Below, piece after piece: positions 53,048 to 62,321 of a stretch of 64,000 nucleotides of DNA. Numbering within the stretch: position 1 is the first letter of the stretch; each line of letters begins with the position of its first letter. The stretch is taken from assembly GCA_026625625.1 (NCBI GenBank), contig CP113055.1:312501-376500 (forward strand), in the 5' to 3' direction. Under the pieces are notes generated by a model. That model was not told where the DNA came from, did not search any database, and saw nothing but the letters and a program-made list of their open reading frames with translations. The translations under genes were made by a program, and so were the position numbers. The DNA comes from Blastomonas sp. SL216 (GTDB taxonomy: Bacteria; Pseudomonadota; Alphaproteobacteria; Sphingomonadales; Sphingomonadaceae).

Positions 53048-53758
53048 ATGCACGATACGCTCACGCGGCCTCATATTGCCATTGCCGCCCGCAATGTCAC
53101 CCTCTCGCTCGGCGAGGCAGGCAATCAGACGCAGATTTTGAAGGGCATCGATCTGGAAATTCCGCTGGGCCAGTCGGTGGCGCTGCTCGGGCCTTCGGGA
53201 TCGGGCAAGTCCTCGCTGATGGCCATCCTGTCGGGTCTGGAACGCGCCAGCAGCGGCGAGGTTCAGGTGGCGGGGCTCGATTTCGGCCCGATGGACGAAG
53301 ACGGGCTGGCGCGGGCACGGCGCGGGCGCATCGGCATCGTGCTGCAGGCCTTTCACCTGCTGCCGACGATGACCGCGCTCGAAAATGTCGCGGTCCCGCT
53401 CGAACTGGCGGGCATTGCCGACCCGTTCGGCACCTCGGCGCGCGAGCTGGAGGCGGTGGGGCTTGGCCATCGCACCACGCATTATCCCAGCCAGCTTTCG
53501 GGCGGCGAACAGCAGCGCGTGGCGATTGCCCGCGCGATGGCACCGGGGCCGGAGATCATCTTTGCCGATGAGCCCACCGGCAATCTCGACGGCACCACGG
53601 GCGAGGCGATCATCGACCTGCTCTTCAGCCGCCAGCGCGCCAGCGGGGCGACGCTGCTGATCATCACCCATGACCCGGCGCTGGCCACGCACTGCAACCG
53701 CGTCATCGAAATGCGCGACGGCCTGATCATCGCGGACCGGCCCGGCGGCGCGGCATGA
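53048..53758 (+). CDS. ABC transporter ATP-binding protein, YbbA-like
   Basis: A 236-residue ABC ATPase with Walker A GPSGSGKSS, signature LSGGEQQRVAIAR and Walker B IIFADEPTGNLD. The closest type is the LolD/MacB/YbbA family. The start ATG has no strong binding site, but the next gene starts in an ATGA overlap. With the large permease downstream it forms a complete exporter-like unit; the divergent TesA-type esterase is a known neighbour. Substrate not known. Confidence 0.9.
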   Translation: MHDTLTRPHIAIAARNVTLSLGEAGNQTQILKGIDLEIPLGQSVALLGPSGSGKSSLMAILSGLERASSGEVQVAGLDFGPMDEDGLARARRGRIGIVLQAFHLLPTMTALENVAVPLELAGIADPFGTSARELEAVGLGHRTTHYPSQLSGGEQQRVAIARAMAPGPEIIFADEPTGNLDGTTGEAIIDLLFSRQRASGATLLIITHDPALATHCNRVIEMRDGLIIADRPGGAA

Positions 53759-56286
53759 GCTGGGCGCAGATCTGGCGGATCGCGCGCCGCGACCTTTCCG
53801 GGCGTTTTCGCGGGCTCAGGCTGCTCATCATCTGCCTGTTCCTGGGCGTGGCGACGCTGGCGACCATCGGCAGCCTGACGGCATCGATCACCGGCGAGCT
53901 TTCGCAGCGCGGCCAGGTGATCCTGGGCGGCGACTTCGAAGCCACCATGTCGCAGCGCATGGCGAGCGATGCGGAGCTCGCCGCGTTCGAGCGCGAAGGG
54001 CTGGTCTCCGAAACCGTGCGCATGCAGGCGATGGCGCAGCGCGCCGCGCCGCGTGGCACCGGAAGCGGCCCCGATGCGATCCTCGCCGAGCTGAAGGGGG
54101 TAGACTATGACTATCCGCTATATGGCACGCTGACATTGCAGTCGGGCAGATATGGCCCGCTCGACCCTCAGAGCACCGTGATTGGCGCGGGCCTGGCCGA
54201 CCGGCTGGACCTGAAACCCGGCGACCAGATCCGCTTTGGCGAGGCCGAGTTCACGATCAGCGGCATCATCACCGATGAGCCCGACCGGCTGGGCGAGGGC
54301 TTCACCCTGGGGCCGGTGGCGCTCGTGTCCGATCTCGGTATCAAGCGGACCGGGCTGATCCAGCCGGGCAGCATGTACGAGGCCAAATATCGCGTGAAGC
54401 TGGGGCCGCTCGCCGACCCGCAACAGGCGATCGCGCGATTGAAGGCCGAGTTTCCTGAAGCCGGGCTGGAACTGCGCGACCGCGATCGCGGTGCGCCGGG
54501 GACGTCTCGCTTCATCGAGCGCATGGGCCAGTTCCTCTCGCTGGTCGGGCTTGCCGCGCTGGTGATTGCCGGGATCGGTGTCGGCAATGGCGTCGCCTCC
54601 TATCTCGCCACCAAGCGCCAGGGCATCGCGACGCTCAAGATCCTGGGCGCAGGCTCGGCGGACATCCTGCGCATCTATCTGGTGCAGATCCTTGCGGTCT
54701 CGGCGCTCGCCATTCTGGGTGGGCTTGTCGCAGGCGCGCTGATCCCGCCTGCGATCATCGCGGCGGCGGGCGATGTGCTGCCCGTAAAGCCCGGCTTTGC
54801 CATCCATCCGCTGCCGCTGTTGGTGAGCGCGGCTTATGGCCTGCTCATCGCCTTCATCTTCGCGTTGCCGCCGCTCGCCCGCGCGCGGCACGTGCCTGCG
54901 GCCGGACTGTTCCGATCGCTGATCGAGGGCAATCGCTGGCCCGACCGCGCGACCATGGTTGCGGTGGCGCTCGGCATTGCGGCGATCGTCGCGCTGGCGC
55001 TGGTCACCGCGCGCGAGGCGCTGTTCTCCGCCTGGTTCATGGCGGCGGCGACCGGCGTGTTGTTGATGCTCGCCGCGATCGGTTGGGCGATCCGCTGGAC
55101 CGCCGCGAGGTTGCCGCGCCCCAAGGCTCCGCTGCTGCGGCTGGCGCTCGCCAACCTGCACCGCCCGGGCGCACAGACCGGACAGCTGGTGGTCGCGCTG
55201 GGGCTGGGGCTGACCCTGTTCGTCATCCTGGCGGGCATCCAGACCAGCCTCACCAACGAGATCACCCGCACGGTCCCCCAGGAAGCGCCCAACCTGTTCG
55301 TGCTCGATGTGCCGGTCGCCAAGGGGGCCGATTTCCGCCGGATCGTCGAACAGGCCGCGCCTGGCGCTGCGGTCAACACCGTGCCGTCGCTGCGCGGAAC
55401 GGTGACCGGCTACAAGAACATCCGCGTCGCCGACCTCAAGGACATTCCGGAAAATGCCTGGGTGCTGCGCGGCGAGCGCGGCCTGACCTATGCCGAGACG
55501 CTGCCGCAAGGGAGCGAGCTGATCGAAGGCACATGGTGGCCCAAGGATTATGACGGTCCGCCTTTGGTCTCTGTCGACCGCGAGATGGCGAAGATCCTGG
55601 ACCTCAAAGTTGGCGACAGCCTGACCGTCAGCCTGTTGGGGCGCGAGTTCACCGCCAGGATTGCCTCGCTGCGCCAGATCAACTGGGACACGATGGGCTT
55701 CAACTATGTGATGGTGTTCAGCCCCAACACGCTGCGCGATGCGCCTCACAACCTTGCCGCAACGGTCTCGCTCAAGGGCATGGCGGATGCCGGTGTGAAG
55801 GAGCGCGCGGTGTCCAAGGCGGTGCTGGCGAACTTCGCGTCATCCTCGGTGATCGAGGTGCGCGATGTCATCGGCCAGGTGACGACCATCCTCACCCAGA
55901 TCGCGACCGCCATCGCCGCCGCCGGGTCGATCGCGATCCTGTCGGGCATTGCGGTGCTGATCGGTGCGATCGCCGCCAGCCGCCAGGCGCGCATCTATGA
56001 CAGCGTGATCCTGAAGACGCTGGGCGCGACGCGCGGGCAGATCTTGTCGGCGCAGGCGCTCGAATACGGCCTGCTCGCTGCCCTGCTGGCGCTGGTCGCG
56101 CTGGCGCTGGGGCTGACTGCGGCCTGGTATGTCATCACCCAGATATTCAGCTTCAACTGGTCGCCTGACTGGCCGGTGGTGATGCTGACGCTGGGGGGCG
56201 GCGCGCTGCTGACCTTGGGGCTGGGGATTGCCGGATCGCTGCCGGTGCTGGCGGCGCGGCCCGCACGCGCGCTGCGCCAGCTGTGA
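53755..56286 (+). CDS. FtsX/YbbP-like ABC transporter permease
   Basis: The 843-residue permease has FtsX-like four-helix domains in duplicate, with a large periplasmic part between the first helix and the second. Helices are visible at about 20-45, 265-290, 320-350, 400-425, and again in the C-terminal third (ALAAGSI-like segments near residues 715-740, 770-790 and 800-825). It starts in the stop of the ATP-binding gene (ATGA). The C-terminal end overlaps bchJ on the other strand by 134 bp. Confidence 0.88.
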   Translation: MSWAQIWRIARRDLSGRFRGLRLLIICLFLGVATLATIGSLTASITGELSQRGQVILGGDFEATMSQRMASDAELAAFEREGLVSETVRMQAMAQRAAPRGTGSGPDAILAELKGVDYDYPLYGTLTLQSGRYGPLDPQSTVIGAGLADRLDLKPGDQIRFGEAEFTISGIITDEPDRLGEGFTLGPVALVSDLGIKRTGLIQPGSMYEAKYRVKLGPLADPQQAIARLKAEFPEAGLELRDRDRGAPGTSRFIERMGQFLSLVGLAALVIAGIGVGNGVASYLATKRQGIATLKILGAGSADILRIYLVQILAVSALAILGGLVAGALIPPAIIAAAGDVLPVKPGFAIHPLPLLVSAAYGLLIAFIFALPPLARARHVPAAGLFRSLIEGNRWPDRATMVAVALGIAAIVALALVTAREALFSAWFMAAATGVLLMLAAIGWAIRWTAARLPRPKAPLLRLALANLHRPGAQTGQLVVALGLGLTLFVILAGIQTSLTNEITRTVPQEAPNLFVLDVPVAKGADFRRIVEQAAPGAAVNTVPSLRGTVTGYKNIRVADLKDIPENAWVLRGERGLTYAETLPQGSELIEGTWWPKDYDGPPLVSVDREMAKILDLKVGDSLTVSLLGREFTARIASLRQINWDTMGFNYVMVFSPNTLRDAPHNLAATVSLKGMADAGVKERAVSKAVLANFASSSVIEVRDVIGQVTTILTQIATAIAAAGSIAILSGIAVLIGAIAASRQARIYDSVILKTLGATRGQILSAQALEYGLLAALLALVALALGLTAAWYVITQIFSFNWSPDWPVVMLTLGGGALLTLGLGIAGSLPVLAARPARALRQL

Positions 56287-56917
56287 GCGGCGCGATGCGA
56301 TAGTGCCAGCGCAAGGGGTAACTCGGATCGGGCGCGGCGCCGGTACAGCCTGAGGCTGCGCGCACCAGCCGCGAATAGAGCCGCGCGAACACCCCGGCGT
56401 ACCAGTGGAACAGCGTGTCGGGCGGCGCGATGCGATCGCCCGCCTGGCTGCGGTCGATGCTGAAATGCCACGGCCCCGCCACGGTGAAGCATCCGGCGCC
56501 GATGAAGGTCCAGGCGTGCCGCTCGATCGCGCGCATCAGCAGCCGCGCGGCAATGGGAGCGGGCAGCCAGCGCAGCGCCAGCGCGGCGAGGCGCGGGATG
56601 CGGTTGGCGATGATATAGTCCGCCGTGCCCAGCGCCGCCTCTTCCGCGACGGCCTCTGCCGCGTCCGGGTGCAGCATCGCCAGCGCCTGGTGCAGCCGCA
56701 GCGCCTCGCCCTCTGCAATCATCGCCTCGCCGGAGGGCAGGGTATCGATCCCCGCTACCTCCAGAACCTCGCGCGCCGCCACTGCGCCGATCTTGGCCTC
56801 CATTGCCGATGCCATTTGCAGCACGGCATTGGGGCCGATCAGCGCGCCCGTGTGCGCCTGCACACTGCCAGCGCGCGAGGGAGCGGCAGCCACCTCACTC
56901 GCCCTTTGGTGCTGCAC
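56153..56917 (-). CDS. bchJ: Bacteriochlorophyll 4-vinyl reductase (BchJ-like)
   Basis: The product (GTG start at 56917; 254 residues) shows the BchJ/4VR-type pattern: [34 protein letters not shown] and the [17 protein letters not shown] core. It would reduce or support reduction of the vinyl group in bacteriochlorophyll synthesis. The C-terminal ~55 residues are low complexity, alanine/proline-rich, and lie antisense to the end of the ABC permease gene; the functional protein may end earlier. It overlaps bchE by 23 bp. Confidence 0.8.
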   Translation of the reverse strand: MQHQRASEVAAAPSRAGSVQAHTGALIGPNAVLQMASAMEAKIGAVAAREVLEVAGIDTLPSGEAMIAEGEALRLHQALAMLHPDAAEAVAEEAALGTADYIIANRIPRLAALALRWLPAPIAARLLMRAIERHAWTFIGAGCFTVAGPWHFSIDRSQAGDRIAPPDTLFHWYAGVFARLYSRLVRAASGCTGAAPDPSYPLRWHYRIAPLTAGAARVRAAPPAPAAIRQSPAPRSAARRPPASASPPASQATS

Positions 56918-58514
56918 TCAACTCGATGCGATCGCGGGCGCGCTCCTTCATCTGCGCGCGGACGGCGGCGCGGCGTTCGCTGGCGCGGGCGGCGCGGTCT
57001 GCCGCCGTTTCCCAGTCGGTCGCGGCCTGCTCGACCGGAACGCGCTTTTCGTCGAAATGGAAGTCGACGCTCTTGGCGGTCTGCGGCCCCCAATAGCCCG
57101 CCTTGCCAAGGTCATAGAAGGTGCGCTTGAACCCGGCGCGCAGGAACGCATAGAGGCAGCCGAGCAGATAGCGCCGCCGAAAGCCGGTGCCGCGCCAGGG
57201 ATAATGGAACAGGGCCTTGCGCATATAAAACCGGCGGTAATTCGCCATCACCCGGTCGAGCAGCTCGCCGCGCTCCATCGCCGCGGGCTTCATGATCGGC
57301 GTCACGAAATTATACTTGCTGAAATCGTGCACCTCGACCTTGTCCTTCAGCTCCTCGAACAGCGGGGTGAAGGGCCAGGGCGTGTACATCGACCAGTTGG
57401 CAAGGTCGGGCTGCCAGTCCCAGGCCATGCGCCAGCTTTCCTCGAGCGTCTCGGCGGTCTCGTTTTCCAGCCCGACGATGAACTGGGCCTCGACAAAGAT
57501 ATCGGCCTCGCGCAGCAGGCGGATCGCGGTCTTGTTCTCCTCGACCTTGGTTTCCTTGTTGAACATGTCGAGCCGCATCTGCGCCGCTGCCTCGGTGCCC
57601 AGGCTCACATGCACCAGCCCGGCCTTGCGGTAGAAAGGCAGCAGTTCCTTGTCGCGATAGATATCGGTGACGCGGGTGTTGATGCCCCATTTCACCTTGT
57701 CGGGCAGGCCGCGATCAATCAGCTCCTGGCAGAACTCGATGAACTTCTTGCGGTTGATCGTCGGCTCCTCGTCGGCGAGGATGAAGAAGCCGACGCCGTG
57801 CTTCTCGTGCAGCTCCTGGATCTCGTCGACGACCAGCTTGGGATCGCGCACGCGGTAATCGCGCCAGAATTTCCATTGCGAACAGAAGGAGCAGGTGAAC
57901 GGACAGCCGCGCGCCAGATTGGGGATGGCGACGCGCGTGCCGAGCGGGATATAGGTGTACTGCTTCCAGTCGAGAATGTCCCAATCGGGCTTCAGGCTGT
58001 CCATGTCCTTGATCGTATCGGCCGCCTTGCTGGCGATGACCTGATCCCCCTCGCGCCAGGCGAGCCCGGCAATGGCGGCGCGGTCCTGCGGCCAGCGGCC
58101 TTGCGCGATGGCGGTGAACAGCTCGACCGCGATGTTCTCGCCCTCGCCGCGCACGATGACATCGATATGCGGCGCTTCCATCAGCACCTGGGCATACATG
58201 AAGGTCGCATGCACCCCGCCCAGCACCCGCACCGCATGGGGGACGGTGAGCGCGGCGATCTCCAGCACCCGCTCGGCGGCATAGATGCTGGGCGTGATCG
58301 CGGTGGTGCCGACGATATCGGGCTGAAGCTCTGCCATGCGCGCGGCGAGATCGTCATCCGACACCCCCTCGGTCATCGCGTCGATGAAATGGATGTCGTC
58401 AAAGCCTGCGCGCCGCAGCGGCCCGGTGAGATACGCCACCCAGGCCGGCGGCCATGTCCCGGCAATCTCCGCCCCGCCAGAGCGATAATTGGGATGCACG
58501 AACAGGATACGCAT
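56895..58514 (-). CDS. bchE: Mg-protoporphyrin IX monomethyl ester oxidative cyclase, radical-SAM type (BchE)
   Basis: BchE is the oxygen-independent cyclase that closes the fifth ring of (bacterio)chlorophyll. The 539-residue product begins [16 protein letters not shown], with the B12-binding-like N-terminal domain. The radical SAM cluster cysteines are in [10 protein letters not shown] (Cys204, 208, 211). The [13 protein letters not shown] region (here [14 protein letters not shown]) is the usual post-cluster motif. A GGAGGGGCCCC binding site precedes the ATG, and an FNR-like box lies upstream. It overlaps bchJ by 23 bp. No other bch genes are in the window. Confidence 0.92.
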   Translation of the reverse strand: MRILFVHPNYRSGGAEIAGTWPPAWVAYLTGPLRRAGFDDIHFIDAMTEGVSDDDLAARMAELQPDIVGTTAITPSIYAAERVLEIAALTVPHAVRVLGGVHATFMYAQVLMEAPHIDVIVRGEGENIAVELFTAIAQGRWPQDRAAIAGLAWREGDQVIASKAADTIKDMDSLKPDWDILDWKQYTYIPLGTRVAIPNLARGCPFTCSFCSQWKFWRDYRVRDPKLVVDEIQELHEKHGVGFFILADEEPTINRKKFIEFCQELIDRGLPDKVKWGINTRVTDIYRDKELLPFYRKAGLVHVSLGTEAAAQMRLDMFNKETKVEENKTAIRLLREADIFVEAQFIVGLENETAETLEESWRMAWDWQPDLANWSMYTPWPFTPLFEELKDKVEVHDFSKYNFVTPIMKPAAMERGELLDRVMANYRRFYMRKALFHYPWRGTGFRRRYLLGCLYAFLRAGFKRTFYDLGKAGYWGPQTAKSVDFHFDEKRVPVEQAATDWETAADRAARASERRAAVRAQMKERARDRIELSAAPKGE

Positions 58515-58585
58515 GGGGCCCCTCCGGAGACTCGGGGGTGATGCCCCGTATCGTCAGAGGATGGGGGAGGAGGCAGGCGCGATCA

Positions 58586-58599
58586 TTGAGGTGGATCAA
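58586..58599 (-). promoter_or_regulatory. FNR-type box upstream of bchE
   Basis: On the plus strand the site reads TTGAG GTGG ATCAA, which matches the FNR/FnrL consensus TTGAT-N4-ATCAA with one mismatch. It is centred about 78 bp before the bchE start codon. FnrL-type oxygen control of bchE is known in phototrophic alphaproteobacteria, so this site makes sense, although it is not shown that it is used. Confidence 0.5.
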
Positions 58600-58628
58600 A
58601 TTTGGTCGGGGGGTGCCGCCGATCTTAT

Positions 58629-59498
58629 TCAGGCCTCTTCCAGAGGACCCGGTGGCGCCGCTGCCGGACGGGGCCGAACGCCCGCCGCCTCCCCGATCAT
58701 CCGCGCCCATTCGCGAAACGGGTAAAACCACAGGGCAACGAAATCATTGTCGGGCACGCCTGCGCTTCGGGCACCCATGGGGGCGTCGAGCTGGTGCGGT
58801 GCGCGATAGGTGCCGAACAGCCAGTCGTACAGCGGCAGCGCATTGGCCAGGTTGGTATTATAGGCGGGCTCGGCATCGAGGTGATGCCAGCGGTGGAAGC
58901 GCGGGCTGGCGATGACCATGCGCAAGGGCCCGTGGTCCCAATCCAGCGGCGAGTGGACATAGGCCGAATGGAGCAGCACCGCGAGCGTACTGGCCGCGGC
59001 GGCGGCCGGCGGCAGACCCATCCAGCCGATCATGACCAGCGCGAACAGGCGCATCACCACCGCCTCCAGCAGGTGGATGCGCCACTGGGTCAGGCCATTC
59101 ACATGGGTGTCGCTGTGGTGGATGGCGTGGATTGGCCATCCCCAGCGGCTGTGCAGCCAGCGGTGCGACCAATAGAGCCAGAACTCCTTGGCCACAAAGG
59201 CGATGAGCACCAGCAGCGGGAACGGCACATCATGCCAGATCGAGGGCGACAGGCGCGGCAGGCCAAGCGCGTTATAGGCCATGAGAACGCCGGCAGTGGC
59301 CAGCGCCAGCCATGGCGTGAGCACGAGGTTGCTGAACCAGAAAAGCACGCTGACGCCGCTATTGGCCAGCGCATTGCGCGACACCCACGCCCGATATCCG
59401 CCGACCAGGGCGATCAGCAGCGTGACGGCCGCCGTGGCGACGATCACCTGGAAGGATCGCAGCTCCCATAACCGCATCGGATCGAGCGAGAATTCCAA
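58629..59498 (-). CDS. Sterol desaturase / fatty acid hydroxylase family membrane protein
   Basis: A di-iron membrane oxygenase family member with the three histidine clusters: SHRWLHSRW (HxxxH), HAIHHSDTH (HxxHH), and FHRWHHLDAE. There are four transmembrane helices (about 20-40, 55-72, 85-105, 130-150). The start appears to be TTG at 59498, because GGAG sits 7 bases upstream, whereas the ATG at 59477 lacks a binding site. It lies between bchE and a decayed copy of the bchE promoter, so a role with photopigments or membrane lipids is possible but unproven. Confidence 0.85.
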   Translation of the reverse strand: MEFSLDPMRLWELRSFQVIVATAAVTLLIALVGGYRAWVSRNALANSGVSVLFWFSNLVLTPWLALATAGVLMAYNALGLPRLSPSIWHDVPFPLLVLIAFVAKEFWLYWSHRWLHSRWGWPIHAIHHSDTHVNGLTQWRIHLLEAVVMRLFALVMIGWMGLPPAAAAASTLAVLLHSAYVHSPLDWDHGPLRMVIASPRFHRWHHLDAEPAYNTNLANALPLYDWLFGTYRAPHQLDAPMGARSAGVPDNDFVALWFYPFREWARMIGEAAGVRPRPAAAPPGPLEEA

Positions 59499-59560
59499 GC
59501 GACAACTCCGCAGGGGGTGGCGGGGAAGCTTAGCGTGGTTGTTCTCAACAAATCATTTAC

Positions 59561-59750
59561 CGGCGCGCCGAACGCCCGGTGAGATAGGCCGCCCAGGCGG
59601 GAGGCCATGTCATCGCAATCTCCGCCCCGCCCGACGATGTTCGGATGCACAAACAGGATACGCATGAGACCGTCCGGAGACTCGGGGACGGTATGCCCCG
59701 TAATGTCGGACGAGGTTGGGGCAGCGCGGAAGATCATAGAGGTAGATCGC
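59561..59750 (-). pseudogene. Decayed duplicate of the bchE promoter and 5' coding end
   Basis: This segment aligns with 58408-58598 over its whole length. The ATG at 59665 is followed by MRILFVHPN, the same nine residues as bchE (three synonymous base changes), then a 2-base deletion puts the frame out near codon 11, and the similarity continues for about 100 bp further into the former coding part. Upstream, CCGGAGACTCGGGG and TGCCCCGTA are shared with the bchE leader. The FNR-like box is degenerate here (ATAGAGGTAGATCG). It flanks the desaturase gene on the far side from bchE. Confidence 0.85.
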
Positions 59751-59751
59751 C

Positions 59752-60849
59752 TTACAGGGCAGCAAACTCCGGGTTAGCAAAAATCTGCTTTGCGGCTTCT
59801 AAGACCAGCGGCTCAGCAAATAGCGAGATAAACGACTTATGATCATCTTGCAGGACAAACTCTCCAATCCGGTTATGCGCAATTGAGCACCTAACTCTAT
59901 AAATCCAATATGCACACAAATCCGTGATAAATTGACCGAAGTCATCCTCGTTCTGTACCAATCTTTTTAGCTTAAATTGCTGAGGATTTAGTAAATTATT
60001 ATCAATGCAATCTATAAGCAGATTCCACTTGTTCACATCTGAAACTATGTTTCCTGTTTTGCTGTGATGAAAAAATATTTCCTCACGTTCCGTCGAAAAG
60101 GGCGTTGATAAAAGAAGAGATGATGCCAAGCTATTATGATTATTACAAAATTCTCTCATAATTCTCTTAAGCCGATCAAGTTCTGAGCGACCAAATTCGG
60201 AATATATCTGGCTAAAGCCCGCTATATTTTCATCTAATGCTTTGATTCTTTTAACTAAAACGAAATCAAATAAAAGCTCTATGCTCTGGTAAATTTTTAA
60301 AAATCGTTCAAATGGATTGTTTGCATAAATAAATCGATTGATTGACTGGCGATGGTGCTCAGAAGCGATTTTAATGCCGGGGATTGCGGTGATAATGTTG
60401 ACTTCAACCTCATGCTCTAGAGGTTCAATAGGTATGTGACTGAATTTTCCCCAAATAGGAGCCGATACCAGGTAATTATCACGATATTCCTGAAAATATG
60501 CAGCATCTAAAATTAAACAATCTTTTTTAAAGCTGTAATGGTTGTCTCCAATTTCAGAAAAGTCTGCATCTGCCAGAAATGCAACATATTTCCAAATCGT
60601 AAATTCGGAAATCAACATGTTGCCGTTCGATCGACAAAAACACAGCGTTCCAATTGATGCATTGTTTAAATCAATAACCTCAATGTCGGTTTGTTGGCGA
60701 ATTCCACTTGAGATAGCCTCTACTTGAATTGCGATAAACTGATTTATCGCCAAATAACCATCTATCATCCGTGGGTTTTCAACGGTAAAACCCTCGCAAA
60801 TCGGCATTAATTCACTCAAAACCGCTTCTGTTATTTCGTCGACAGTCAT
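59752..60849 (-). CDS. HEPN-like RNase candidate (second gene of AT-rich pair)
   Basis: The 365-residue product has a C-terminal helical region with RCSIAH (RxxxxH, Arg at about 320 and His at about 325), the motif of HEPN ribonucleases and toxins; just before it is YWIYRVR. The N-terminal part (about 1-200) is alpha/beta and has no domain I recognise. Codon use is AT-rich: a hand count of 60061-60120 gives 24 G/C of 60, against 35 of 60 at 57661-57720. The ATG at 60849 shares one base with the stop of the upstream gene (TGATG). Function is inferred from the motif only. Confidence 0.6.
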   Translation of the reverse strand: MTVDEITEAVLSELMPICEGFTVENPRMIDGYLAINQFIAIQVEAISSGIRQQTDIEVIDLNNASIGTLCFCRSNGNMLISEFTIWKYVAFLADADFSEIGDNHYSFKKDCLILDAAYFQEYRDNYLVSAPIWGKFSHIPIEPLEHEVEVNIITAIPGIKIASEHHRQSINRFIYANNPFERFLKIYQSIELLFDFVLVKRIKALDENIAGFSQIYSEFGRSELDRLKRIMREFCNNHNSLASSLLLSTPFSTEREEIFFHHSKTGNIVSDVNKWNLLIDCIDNNLLNPQQFKLKRLVQNEDDFGQFITDLCAYWIYRVRCSIAHNRIGEFVLQDDHKSFISLFAEPLVLEAAKQIFANPEFAAL

Positions 60850-62051
60850 CACTCAGATGCCAACTGCCATGCACGCGCTAACGAACTATCGCCCTCATCT
60901 CGAAAAAACTCCTTAAATCCGTTAAGTAACAGCTTTCTCGTTGCCGCGCCGACATTGACTTTTCTGGGGTTGTTCCCCATCCGAAGCCTATCAAAAACCT
61001 CTAAATCAAGTGGATCAGTTCCTATCGGGGCTGCTTCAAGTTTCTTACTCAATTTTTGGAGGGCTGCATCAAGCCTTTTCCCTTTTAGTTCAATATTCTC
61101 TGGTAACTCGCTTGAAGTGAATTGGGCAACGGCAGCAAAGAATGATACAAACACATTTTCTGATGCAAGCCAGTGCACATTGCGCGACGGCTTTACCGAA
61201 ATAGCACCGTCTATTTGGTCAATAGGATCGAGCTCAGGCTCTGGCTCTGGCTCGTCATCACCCTGATAAATTCGAAATATGTGATCATCGAACTCTGAGT
61301 AAATCTTCAGGTACTTTATGAAGGACTGAAATTGCTCAGAAATATCTTGTTCAGATGCATCAAGTGCTTCCTCTATTTGCATTCTATTTGCAATAATATT
61401 ATCTTTTTGTGATTCTGTCGATGCAGTTATATGTGCTTGGTAGGCTGATACTACAACATTGAGAGGGAATTTTCGCGATCGACGGCGTCTTGTTGTATCT
61501 CTCTCTGTATATATCTGCAGGTTATCAATTTGACTTTCAATTGAAGTTTTGAGCGACATAAAAAGGAGTTCAACCTGATGGCGAATTGACATCGGTTTCT
61601 GGCCGGCATTAAGAACAATAATACGGTATATTAATTTTTTTATGTCAGATTCGAGCCAAAACTCCACTAATATTTTCTGGTCTTCACTGAAAATGTGTCG
61701 AGAATGCAACAAGTCGTGCATAATATATGTACGCTGGAGGCCATCCAAAATATCAACCCGGCCGGGTTTTGATAAAGCTTCAGCCGTTGCGCGTGAATCA
61801 TTGATCAGAGGGATGATTTCTTCTACAAATTCAGGCTTTACTGCTAGTGTTATGGAAGGAAGTAGTGCGCCGTTACGAATATCTAGAGATAATCTTCGGT
61901 ATGCTTTATGCGACTCTCGGCGTCGTTGTATCGTGAAATTTCCGAAATCTTCCCCAACGATGCTCAGGTATTGTGGTATATCCATCTGACAATAGACAAC
62001 TGGTGTGTCAGACCTGAGATCCCGGGTATGTCCCAATACGCTAAGAGGCAT
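60849..62051 (-). CDS. DGQHR/DndB-like protein of AT-rich pair
   Basis: The ATG at 62051 has AGGAGA eight bases upstream and gives 400 residues. Residues 100-107 (VDILDGLQRT) resemble the DGQHR motif of DndB/DGQHR-family proteins, and LNAGQKPMSIRHQVEL (147-162) resembles the following conserved segment of that family; both usually belong to phage-defence or DNA-modification loci. An acidic patch (DDEPEPEPELDP) lies in the middle of the protein. The gene is translated with the downstream HEPN-like gene. Distant resemblance only, no family search possible. Confidence 0.6.
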   Translation of the reverse strand: MPLSVLGHTRDLRSDTPVVYCQMDIPQYLSIVGEDFGNFTIQRRRESHKAYRRLSLDIRNGALLPSITLAVKPEFVEEIIPLINDSRATAEALSKPGRVDILDGLQRTYIMHDLLHSRHIFSEDQKILVEFWLESDIKKLIYRIIVLNAGQKPMSIRHQVELLFMSLKTSIESQIDNLQIYTERDTTRRRRSRKFPLNVVVSAYQAHITASTESQKDNIIANRMQIEEALDASEQDISEQFQSFIKYLKIYSEFDDHIFRIYQGDDEPEPEPELDPIDQIDGAISVKPSRNVHWLASENVFVSFFAAVAQFTSSELPENIELKGKRLDAALQKLSKKLEAAPIGTDPLDLEVFDRLRMGNNPRKVNVGAATRKLLLNGFKEFFRDEGDSSLARAWQLASE

Positions 62052-62258
62052 AAATTCTCCTGTACCGGCCAAACTAGGCTGACCGTCTCGAACCGGACAG
62101 CCATAAGCAGCTAGGTCCGATAGTTTTGCAGATCGCTTCGCGCTGTCTCGCGGTGCCGTCCCGGAGACTTGCTATCGCTCCCGGTTGTTTACGTCTAGTT
62201 TTTCATGACGATATGATTCTGTAATTTCCAACGTCCTATGTGATGGCGCCCGACGCAT

Positions 62259-62294
62259 AAAAAAGCCGCCCCGGTTGCCCGGAGCGGCTTTTTC
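62259..62294 (-). terminator. Bidirectional terminator after the phasin gene
   Basis: A hairpin of GCCGCCCCGG-type arms flanked by A- and T-runs on both sides lies at 62259-62294. It ends phasin transcription on the minus strand and may shield the AT-rich pair from readthrough. Confidence 0.85.
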
Positions 62295-62321
62295 AATTCC
62301 CAGCGGGAAGGGGGGTAAGGG

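Noticed and set aside
59444-59737. A 97-codon minus-strand frame beginning near the decayed bchE copy
   Set aside because: It contains the bchE-like MRILFVHPN fragment followed by a frameshift, and the rest has no conserved character; treated as a pseudogene piece.
62052-62258. Attachment site of an integrated element at the right edge of the AT-rich pair
   Set aside because: I looked for direct repeats matching the left border near 59750 and saw none, and there is no integrase, so no attachment site is claimed.
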